A stretch of DNA of 64,000 nucleotides, taken from an uncultured Prevotella sp. (GTDB taxonomy: Bacteria > Bacteroidota > Bacteroidia > Bacteroidales > Bacteroidaceae). A program made the translations under genes and the position numbers. Below, piece after piece: positions 45,833 through 52,042 of this stretch. The notes beneath the pieces were generated by a model. The model was not told where the DNA came from. It was given only the letters and a program-made list of their open reading frames with translations, and searched no databases. The stretch spans positions 27,933-91,932 of the forward strand of contig NZ_CAMJOS010000013.1 in the NCBI RefSeq assembly GCF_946407605.1. The letters are read 5' to 3'. Each line of letters starts with the position of its first letter. The stretch's first letter is position 1.

Positions 45833-46606
45833 ATGAACAGAAAATTAAAAAAACTCGAGATTAGTGACATAGCCATATTAGTGGCTATTAGTGTGTTAGT
45901 TCTTATTGTGTCGTATATGTTGGCCGCCCAACTATACGACAAGAGCCATCTCATTCCTTACGGTGTTCTTGTTGTGCTGTTTTTTCTTTTGCTGGAATCC
46001 GGTGTCGTATGCTGTTACTCCTTCCTGGACAAGCTTAGTAGCGTCTTTACTAAGAAGCAGCAGAAGGATCCCTCTGTGATGATTTCGGATGTCAAACAGG
46101 ATGAACAGGAGAGGGAGTCGGGAATCTACAGGCAGAGCGAAACGGACAGCATCGCAGAAGCCGAGGAGTTCAAACTCAAGAGGCAGAATGTCATACATGA
46201 CTACATCTTCTGGGCTATGGCTCCCATTTTGGAAGAGGAGGAGATGGCTGCGCTATGGTTGGAGTATAAAGAATGGCTTGAACGTCCTCTTTACAAGCCT
46301 AAAGGTCGTAACTGGAAATGGAAGGCCGATAAGGATGTAAGGAATCTTGATGCTCGTCATTTGACATGGAACATTGCTAGGAGAATGGGCTTAGGGGTAG
46401 ACAAACATTGTGCCTATACCACAGAACTATGCGGAAAGTTCATCAACAATTTGTTTCCAGATCTGTGTAAAAACACTGATTGGTTTACATTGTCAAAGTC
46501 CTTAACCGCAGACCCGGAGAAAGGTTATATCAAAATAGACAAACCTGACTCAAAAACTTCAATAGCCTTCCATTATCCTGTTCCATCGGAAAAGGAGGAA
46601 GAATAA
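45833..46606 (+). CDS. Uncharacterised membrane protein of the mobile element
   Basis: 257 residues, not recognised. Two N-terminal membrane helices (IAILVAISVLVLIVSYMLAA and LIPYGVLVVLFFLLLESGVV) are followed by a charged, mostly helical cytoplasmic region. A Trp-rich segment (YDYIF-like HDYIFWAMAPILEEEEMAALW, then GRNWKWKADKDVRNLDARHL) is the most distinctive part. It has its own promoter and a stem-loop behind it. It may be an accessory or immunity function of the element; no evidence decides this. Confidence 0.6.
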   Translation: MNRKLKKLEISDIAILVAISVLVLIVSYMLAAQLYDKSHLIPYGVLVVLFFLLLESGVVCCYSFLDKLSSVFTKKQQKDPSVMISDVKQDEQERESGIYRQSETDSIAEAEEFKLKRQNVIHDYIFWAMAPILEEEEMAALWLEYKEWLERPLYKPKGRNWKWKADKDVRNLDARHLTWNIARRMGLGVDKHCAYTTELCGKFINNLFPDLCKNTDWFTLSKSLTADPEKGYIKIDKPDSKTSIAFHYPVPSEKEEE

Positions 46607-46633
46607 GCCAAAGCCACGAGAAGCTTTAACGAC

Positions 46634-46676
46634 AACACCGCAGCGTCAACCTATTTAGGATTAGTGCTGCGGTGTT
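46634..46676 (+). terminator. Long-loop inverted repeat after the membrane protein gene
   Basis: AACACCGCAGC (46634-46644) and GCTGCGGTGTT (46666-46676) form an 11-bp stem around a 21-nt loop. There is no strong T run, so it may be a factor-dependent terminator or a transcript-stabilising structure. The remaining spacer to 46915 holds a 41-bp direct repeat and no gene. Confidence 0.6.
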
Positions 46677-46831
46677 CTCGTTGTTTATATCCTGCCATCA
46701 TGGTAGCAAGTACCAACCATCCATAACAGCCAGAACACAGATTGCACACAGCTAATAGATATACTAACTACTATTATTACCAGTACATTTTTAGTTCTAT
46801 CTGCTACTAACCGCATTATACTATCATTACT

Positions 46832-46872
46832 GATGCATTATTCCTGATAATCTTGATAAGCGGATGATAATG
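46832..46872 (+). repeat. 41-bp direct repeat, copy 2 (upstream of the excisionase-like gene)
   Basis: Partner of 44456-44496 (32 of 41 identical). It ends about 44 nt before the ATG at 46916 and may be a shared regulatory or recombination-accessory site. Confidence 0.55.
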
Positions 46873-46915
46873 TCGTTTCTTTGCAGCCGAGATACAAAAG
46901 TCTCAGCGTGTAAAT

Positions 46916-47293
46916 ATGCTTAATGATAAATTATCATTCGACGACCTTCCACAGGTCGTCGCCGAGCTTCGAGATGAAGTCATCGGCATGAAGGTACTGC
47001 TGTCTGACCTTCAGAAAGGACAAACACAGCAAAAGATTCAACGCGTGCGTCGCACGATGAACGTGGAGGAAGCGGCTGACTATCTCCGTATGCCCCTGAA
47101 CACCCTCTACATGAAGTTGCAGAAAGGTGAAGTGCCAGGATTGAAGCCCGGCAAGAGGTGGGTGCTATACAGCGATGAGTTGGACAAGTATCTTGAGGTG
47201 AAGCGCAAGAACGCCGTGCCGATGACCACCGAGGAAGAGAATGATGCCATCCTTTCGTCCCATCGTCGTAAACCCAACAAGCGTGACTGGTAA
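46916..47293 (+). CDS. Excisionase-like helix-turn-helix protein
   Basis: 125 residues. The centre has an excisionase-family (HTH_17) motif: TMNVEEAADYLRMPLNTLYM then KLQKGEVPGLKPGKRWVLYS, with a YSDELDKYLEV closing helix. The N-terminus is a short coiled segment (VVAELRDEVIGMKVLLSDLQ). It could direct integrase towards excision or regulate the partition and mobilization genes downstream. The stop is 17 nt before the tandem 9-bp array. Confidence 0.85.
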   Translation: MLNDKLSFDDLPQVVAELRDEVIGMKVLLSDLQKGQTQQKIQRVRRTMNVEEAADYLRMPLNTLYMKLQKGEVPGLKPGKRWVLYSDELDKYLEVKRKNAVPMTTEEENDAILSSHRRKPNKRDW

Positions 47294-47310
47294 CATGTCT
47301 GACATGACTG

Positions 47311-47577
47311 AGTGTACAATGTATAGAGTGTATCAGTTGTATGCATTGAAGACAATGTCCACAACGTATCCGGTTTCTGCACTGTCCACAGTGTATGTGT
47401 ATACAGCGTTTACACTGGCTACAGTATATACAACGATTACAGTGTCTGCAATGTGTATGTTATCTGCAATGAAGACAATGTATACAGAGTATTCAACGAA
47501 TACAGTATATACAAGAAATACATTGTCAATAGCGTACAAACTGTATTCAGGATATACAGAGTTTACAAGGTCTATAA
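47311..47577 (+). repeat. Tandem array of degenerate 9-bp repeats, candidate parS/centromere
   Basis: The whole stretch falls into 29 units of 9 bp plus one of 6 bp (47392-47397). Typical units are TGTATACAG, CGTTTACAC, TATATACAA, CGATTACAG and AGTTTACAA; the consensus is roughly (T/C)GTNTACA(G/A), with the TNTACA core best conserved. The array ends 33 nt before parA, where type Ib plasmid partition systems keep their centromere. One frame stays open through it, but its repetitive Thr/Tyr/Ser-rich product has no start signal and looks like a by-product of the 9-bp period. Confidence 0.75.
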
Positions 47578-47610
47578 GGTAATAAATAACATATTAAATT
47601 TGATTTAGCT

Positions 47611-48258
47611 ATGAATAAGATTATTTTATTTACGAACATCAAGGGAGGCGTAGGGAAGACCTCCTGTTGTGCGCTCTTTGCGCAGTATCTGTGTGAGAAT
47701 GGTTATCCCGTGAAGGTCCTGGATGCAGACATTCAGGCATCGTTGTCCCGTCACAGGGAGAGGGAGCTGGCTGCCAACCCGGATGCGGCTATTCCTTGGG
47801 AAGTGAGTACTGTTGATACGACAGACCGCCAGAGCCTGCAGTCCTCCATCAAGGAAGCAATGCAGTTCGACGGTGTTGTCCTCTTCGACATGCCGGGTAC
47901 GCTCAATGCCGCCAACCTCGACCTGCTGTACAAGGCAGCAGACCTTGCCGTGGTGCCTATCTCCTACGACTTCGACACCATTGATGCTACGGGCATCTTC
48001 ATCAAGGTCATCAAGGGGGTCAAGAATATTAGGCTCGTGTTCCTGCCCAACCGGATCAACTCTACCGAGAACCGTGCCGACGAGATGAAGCAGCGTGAAG
48101 AGACGGTAAAAATTCTTGGCAGAATCGGAAGGGTTACACCGAGGATCAAGCAGAGTGTAGTCATCAAGCGTTACTCAACCATTTCCGCACTTGACAAGTA
48201 CCAGAAGGCTGCAGTCGAACATGCCTTTGACGCTATTTTAGAACAAATAAAACAGTAA
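47611..48258 (+). CDS. parA: ParA family partition ATPase
   Basis: 215 residues, the small ParA type (no N-terminal HTH) of type Ib partition systems. The deviant Walker A is KGGVGKTS (K11 to S18), the signature Lys included; the second motif is VVLFDMPG (D93). VVPISYDFDTIDATGIF and VFLPNRINSTENRADEMKQR complete the ATPase core. ParA would move or position element copies on the nucleoid together with the RHH protein downstream. Some conjugative elements of Bacteroides carry a ParA-like TraA, so a role in transfer is an alternative. The RHH gene starts 6 nt after its stop. Confidence 0.92.
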   Translation: MNKIILFTNIKGGVGKTSCCALFAQYLCENGYPVKVLDADIQASLSRHRERELAANPDAAIPWEVSTVDTTDRQSLQSSIKEAMQFDGVVLFDMPGTLNAANLDLLYKAADLAVVPISYDFDTIDATGIFIKVIKGVKNIRLVFLPNRINSTENRADEMKQREETVKILGRIGRVTPRIKQSVVIKRYSTISALDKYQKAAVEHAFDAILEQIKQ

Positions 48259-48264
48259 ACGGAT

Positions 48265-48591
48265 ATGAGTGAGCAAGTGTTTCCCTTAGACGGTTTCAAT
48301 ACCCTTGAAAGTGATGTCAGAAGCATCACACAGCAGATCAGGCCAAAGGAGCAGAAGACACCACAGGAAGAACAAAGGCCCGAAGAGAGCAGTGTCATCA
48401 AGAGAGCCTGGCAGCACTTCACGGTCATCTTAGCCGTTGAGATTGTGGTCAAGATAAAGGCCATCGCTCGAATTGAGGGCTTCTCCATCCGCGACGTGGT
48501 GGAGAAGTTCCTCAGCGACGGAATTGCCAGTTATGAGCAGAAGCATGGCGCAGTCACTAACCGCAAGAAGAACATCGATGACATCCTGTAA
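48265..48591 (+). CDS. Ribbon-helix-helix-like partner of ParA (ParB/ParG-like)
   Basis: 108 residues. The N-terminal half is polar and probably disordered (QQIRPKEQKTPQEEQRPEES). The C-terminal half has the beta strand plus two helices of a ribbon-helix-helix fold (HFTVILAVEIVVKIKAIARI then EGFSIRDVVEKFLSDGIASY). This is the layout of ParG/Omega-type centromere-binding proteins, where a flexible N-tail stimulates ParA. It may bind the 9-bp array upstream of parA and repress the pair. Alternative: a DUF3408/TraB-like protein of unknown role. Confidence 0.65.
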   Translation: MSEQVFPLDGFNTLESDVRSITQQIRPKEQKTPQEEQRPEESSVIKRAWQHFTVILAVEIVVKIKAIARIEGFSIRDVVEKFLSDGIASYEQKHGAVTNRKKNIDDIL

Positions 48592-48599
48592 TCACGGCC

Positions 48600-48750
48600 A
48601 AGGAAGTAGGGTGTTCCCGACGGTCTGGGACACTCTTGACGTACAGACAATGCCAGAAGAAACCGAAACTTGCCTTAAGATATGCCAGTTGGAGTTTCGT
48701 GCTACCAAAATCGCTATGGCTCTTTTGGCAGCCGAACCGAACTGGCAATG
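48600..48750. other. Candidate oriT: cluster of inverted repeats before the mobilization genes
   Basis: Between the RHH gene and the mobilization genes lie about 220 bp without a convincing gene but with nested hairpins: GTGTTCCC (48611-48618) with GGGACAC (48627-48633); outer TGCCAGTT (48683-48690) with AACTGGCA (48740-48747); inner CCAAAA (48705-48710) with TTTTGG (48723-48728). Relaxases of this type nick beside such repeats, and oriT usually lies next to the mob genes. The nic base cannot be identified from sequence alone. Confidence 0.5.
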
Positions 48751-48810
48751 CTCGCAGGCTCTCATTGGGGGAGGCGTTCGCTGGCTCACACCTTTAATAA
48801 ATGTATACTT

Positions 48811-49536
48811 ATGACAGTAGACAGAAACGAAATAGTGATATTCCAAGGCTCGCAACTCATAGAGAAGACGAGACCTGAGAAGGGCTTCTTCATCAAGTCG
48901 AAGAAGCGGTACCTGTCGCCCAAGGACGGCAGGGAACACAGCAAGTTCTCATGGGAACCCGTAACGGTCGGTGACCTGTGGGTGGATGAGACTGACAGGA
49001 AATGCCAGATGCACTTTGTCGTCTATCGGAGTAGCGGTAGCATCGAACAGGTTGACCAGCCTATCAGCCGACAGAGTTACACGTTGTTTGGCAGTTACAA
49101 ACTGGATGCCCATCGCGTGGACCTGATCGACAAGGTGCTGCGTAAGAATCGGACGGGACTGCGCATCCGCAAGTGGACTGCCACAGAGATGCTGCACCTG
49201 AAAGTGACGAAACGACTGATGGATGAACTTCTCGGGAATGCGGAAAAATGCGGACAGAATCTTTCGCAGTATTGTACGACGCTCCTGAGCGGCAAGCATC
49301 CCCGTGCAGCGTTTACCGACGAAGAACTGGACCTGCTCAGGAACCTGAAGAAGTCACGTGGCGATGTGCTACTCCAGTTCAATGCAATGGTGGCAGAGTT
49401 TGCACATAAGTCCGACGAAGAACGTTTCAGGGCTGTCATCTACGGCAAGAGTTTTGACTGGTGGCGCGAGCACCTTATCACTGCTCTGGAGTTCTTCGAC
49501 AGGATGAGGGACAGGACGTTAAACATGGGAGGTTAG
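48811..49536 (+). CDS. Mobilization accessory protein (MobC-like)
   Basis: 241 residues. The start MTVDRNEIVIFQGSQLIEKT at 48811 is preferred because the upstream in-frame ATG (48682) would run through the candidate oriT. The C-terminal half (about 130-200) has a ribbon-helix-helix-like stretch (ATEMLHLKVTKRLMDELLGN then AEKCGQNLSQYCTTLLSGKH) as in MobC/MbpA accessory proteins that load relaxase at oriT. It ends with a Trp-containing helical region (GKSFDWWREHLITALEFF). The relaxase start is 3 nt past its stop, so translation is likely coupled. Confidence 0.72.
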   Translation: MTVDRNEIVIFQGSQLIEKTRPEKGFFIKSKKRYLSPKDGREHSKFSWEPVTVGDLWVDETDRKCQMHFVVYRSSGSIEQVDQPISRQSYTLFGSYKLDAHRVDLIDKVLRKNRTGLRIRKWTATEMLHLKVTKRLMDELLGNAEKCGQNLSQYCTTLLSGKHPRAAFTDEELDLLRNLKKSRGDVLLQFNAMVAEFAHKSDEERFRAVIYGKSFDWWREHLITALEFFDRMRDRTLNMGG

Positions 49537-49539
49537 CGT

Positions 49540-51072
49540 ATGGTCATCAAGATGGACACGATAGACGGGGCGCATGCCGCCAACGCTATCAACTATGTGC
49601 TCGACAAGGAGAAGGCAAGGAAGGAGGACAAGCCGGTCTTCCTCGCCGCCAACAACATCGAACTGAATCCGATGACGGGTAAGCCGTACTCGCCCGTGGA
49701 GGTGCTGATGGACATGCAACTGCTGCAGGCGGCATCCAGACATAAGGCAGAAAAACCGTTCTGGCGCATCGAGCTATGTCCTCCGCCGGAGGTTTGTCAG
49801 GACTGGACGATGGAGCAGTGGAACAAGTTCTGTAAGGACTGTGTGGAGGTGCTGGACGCTACCCACTTTAAATGGGAGCCGGTGAAGGGCAAAGACGGCA
49901 GGTCAGTCATCGACAAGAGGACGGGACAGCCCAAGGTCAAGGTGAGCGGCAAGCACACACAATTGGCAAATAGCCAGTATGTAGCCACTATACACTTTGA
50001 CACCGGCAAGCCGCATGTACACATTGTGGCCAACCGCCTGACGATGGACGGCGAGATGCAGGACACGCACAAATGCAAGGAACGGGCGAAGACGGCGGCT
50101 GACATCATCGCAGAGAAATACGAGTGGACGAAGGCCGAGGAGAGGGACAACAAGCGGATGGAGCGGATTCACGATGCTGCAATGAAGGTGCTGAAGGGAA
50201 TGGATGCGTGGGACATCGAGACGTACTTTGCCGGGATGCGCAGGAACGGGTTCGAAGTGGAGCCAACATACGACTCAAAGGGTGTCTGCCGTGGTTACTC
50301 CATTGGCGAGAAGTTGTACGACCTCGACGGGAATTACTCCAGTACGGTGATGTACAAGGCTTCGGCCAGAGGTTTCGGACATGGGCGCGACCTGACGGTT
50401 TCCAAGCTGTTCGGCACTTGGCAGAAGCTGCATCCTGAGCAGGAAGAGACGCGGACGGAGAGCTATCATTGGCAGCAGAATCGGCAGGACGAGGCGATTC
50501 CGCAGAAGCCGTCGAGGTCGTCGCAGTCAGATGATGACGATGCATATCTGGGACTATTAAGGATTAAGGAGGCGGCAGAGAGGAAGAACGCTGAGAAACC
50601 AGCGGCTCCGACGCCCGTGAAGCAGACGGAGCCTGCTCCCCGTAAGTCCACAGAGGCCGAGAGTGACCGTCGGACAGCCATCTGGCTTGCGCTAAATGCC
50701 ATCAAGCGCTTTGTGAAGAGTCCGTTCAGGACGGAGTTTAGCCCGCTTGATAGGGAGGACATCCTGCCAGAAGGCATCGTGGCTAAGGCCATCGATATGG
50801 GAGAGCGCGAAGGTTCTTCGTTCAGTGAGGAGAACCTGAAGAGTACTGCAATGGAACTGCTTGATCAGTTTGAATGTAGTGTCGAGCGTGCGGGTGATGC
50901 AGCCGAAACTATGCTTGACGTCGTTGCTAACCTTGCCCTGCCGGAAACTCAGCCGTCTCTTGGAGGTGGTCAGAGCAATAATGACCTGCCGAAGAAGAAG
51001 GACGAGGAATGGTATTGGTGGAAGAAGAACGGGTTTATCAGACAACAGAATTATAGAGGACGAAAGAGATAG
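49540..51072 (+). CDS. MOB relaxase (MobA/VirD2 family)
   Basis: 510 residues. It nicks oriT and stays covalently attached to lead the strand into the recipient. The N-terminal relaxase domain has a candidate active-site Tyr in AANAINYVLDKEKA and the metal-binding motif III ATIHFDTGKPHVHIVANRLT, with the His triad. ATHFKWEPVKGKDGRSVIDK and YEWTKAEERDNKRM are further parts of the domain. The C-terminal half is less conserved, polar and partly disordered (PSRSSQSDDDDAYLG), ending in a basic RQQNYRGRKR. A GGAGG site sits just before the ATG. The relaxase subfamily was not resolved. Confidence 0.9.
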   Translation: MVIKMDTIDGAHAANAINYVLDKEKARKEDKPVFLAANNIELNPMTGKPYSPVEVLMDMQLLQAASRHKAEKPFWRIELCPPPEVCQDWTMEQWNKFCKDCVEVLDATHFKWEPVKGKDGRSVIDKRTGQPKVKVSGKHTQLANSQYVATIHFDTGKPHVHIVANRLTMDGEMQDTHKCKERAKTAADIIAEKYEWTKAEERDNKRMERIHDAAMKVLKGMDAWDIETYFAGMRRNGFEVEPTYDSKGVCRGYSIGEKLYDLDGNYSSTVMYKASARGFGHGRDLTVSKLFGTWQKLHPEQEETRTESYHWQQNRQDEAIPQKPSRSSQSDDDDAYLGLLRIKEAAERKNAEKPAAPTPVKQTEPAPRKSTEAESDRRTAIWLALNAIKRFVKSPFRTEFSPLDREDILPEGIVAKAIDMGEREGSSFSEENLKSTAMELLDQFECSVERAGDAAETMLDVVANLALPETQPSLGGGQSNNDLPKKKDEEWYWWKKNGFIRQQNYRGRKR

Positions 51073-51082
51073 CGTTTTTTTT

Positions 51083-51886
51083 ATGAGAAGTAAATACGAC
51101 AGCATGCTTCCCTCTGGCGATAGTCAGATGCAGGGAGGCAACAGTGAGACTGGGGGACGGCAAGAAAGCCCCCGAAAGCAGGAGAAGCCGCATACCATCC
51201 TGCAAGTTGTTAACAAATTGAAGGCGCTTTTTCATGGCGGTCATAAACGTGCGACGCTCTATGACCAGAAGGAGTATGAACGTGGCGTGAAGGCTGTGAT
51301 GAAAGGAAAGCTCCTTGTAAAATCAACCCACGAGGCCATTGAAATGCTCATAGACCAACAGACGCTCCTGGGCAGTATTCCCCTTGACGCGATGAGGAAC
51401 AACAGCAGCAAACTCGTCAATCAGGACATGGACGTTGTGCCGTTAGAAGAGATGAACCTGACTGCGGAACGCATCCTGCGGCAAGTGGCTGAGAACATGC
51501 ACGACTCGAAACTTATGAGCCGCTACGTCGAAGAACTGACGAAGAAAGACCGCGAGAAATGGCAGAAGTCTCAGGTTTGCATGGCAATGATGAAGGGTGG
51601 CGAGACTGTCTGCGAGTATATCGAGGCCAAAGCAGAAGAGCACCTCGTCCGTCTGACCTCGCGCATGGAGTGGTTCCCCATTGCCTATCATCTGGCCGAC
51701 AAGGTGGCACTGGTCGTCTTTCCAGTCCTTGGCTATTACACAGGCAAGTACCATCTGAACGACACCATGACATTCCTGTGGGCGATGGCCTTTATGCCGA
51801 TCTTTGTCATGTCAGCCATCTGGGGCATCAATGAACTGGCGGCGTACTTGGAACGCAGAAAGAAGAAAACGAAGTCACGCCGATAG
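51083..51886 (+). CDS. Uncharacterised membrane-associated protein of the mobilization unit
   Basis: 267 residues starting at MRSKYDSMLPSGDSQ (51083), 10 nt after the relaxase stop. The N-terminal 40 residues are polar and disordered. A helical middle (ERGVKAVMKGKLLVKSTHEA to EMNLTAERILRQVAENMH) precedes two membrane helices near the C-terminus (ADKVALVVFPVLGYYTGKYH and FLWAMAFMPIFVMSAIWGIN). The protein ends in a basic KKKTKSRR. By position it may help dock the relaxosome at the membrane. No family was recognised. Confidence 0.6.
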   Translation: MRSKYDSMLPSGDSQMQGGNSETGGRQESPRKQEKPHTILQVVNKLKALFHGGHKRATLYDQKEYERGVKAVMKGKLLVKSTHEAIEMLIDQQTLLGSIPLDAMRNNSSKLVNQDMDVVPLEEMNLTAERILRQVAENMHDSKLMSRYVEELTKKDREKWQKSQVCMAMMKGGETVCEYIEAKAEEHLVRLTSRMEWFPIAYHLADKVALVVFPVLGYYTGKYHLNDTMTFLWAMAFMPIFVMSAIWGINELAAYLERRKKKTKSRR

Positions 51887-51914
51887 TTCCGCCTGCATCT
51901 AAATCCCTTGTAAA

Positions 51915-51947
51915 GAAACGAGAGGCAAAGCCAGCCTCTCGTTTCTT
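51915..51947 (+). terminator. Terminator at the right end of the mobile element
   Basis: GAAACGAGAGGC pairs perfectly with GCCTCTCGTTTC around a 7-nt loop, followed by TTCT. The 95 bp from here to 52042 hold a second small dyad (GTTCA/TGAAC) and no gene. Confidence 0.85.
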
Positions 51948-52042
51948 CTATATATCCAGACTTTTTGTTCAAAAAATGCTCTTTGTTCACGGATAATGAA
52001 CGCGCATTGTATGTTGAACATGAAATCAGCTCCAAATTACTA

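Larger units (their letters stand above)
43140..51960 (+). mobile_element. Integrative mobilizable element (tyrosine integrase, partition pair, relaxase)
   Basis: All genes from 43365 to 51886 point the same way and form a mobility cassette: multi-HTH protein, tyrosine integrase, membrane protein, excisionase-like protein, ParA, RHH partner, candidate oriT, accessory mobilization protein, relaxase and membrane protein. No type IV secretion or coupling gene is present, so transfer would need a helper conjugative element. Boundaries are approximate: I found no matching direct repeats at the ends and no tRNA gene. Left limit lies between the BspA gene and 43365; right limit is probably between the terminator at 51945 and 52043. 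Confidence 0.75.

Noticed and set aside
47311..47577. Short repeats as a possible CRISPR array
   Set aside because: Units are 9 bp, contiguous and degenerate, with no spacers and no cas genes in the window.
47241..47582. An open frame of about 113 codons running through the 9-bp array
   Set aside because: It overlaps the excisionase-like gene and its Thr/Tyr/Ser repeats follow from the 9-bp period; there is no start signal, and a DNA-level function fits better.
48473..48814. A 113-codon open frame through the candidate oriT
   Set aside because: It overlaps the end of the RHH gene in another frame, and the hairpins indicate a DNA-level role.
43046..52042. Attachment-site direct repeats bounding the mobile element
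   Set aside because: I compared the sequence at both ends by eye and found no convincing match; without an empty site the ends remain approximate.
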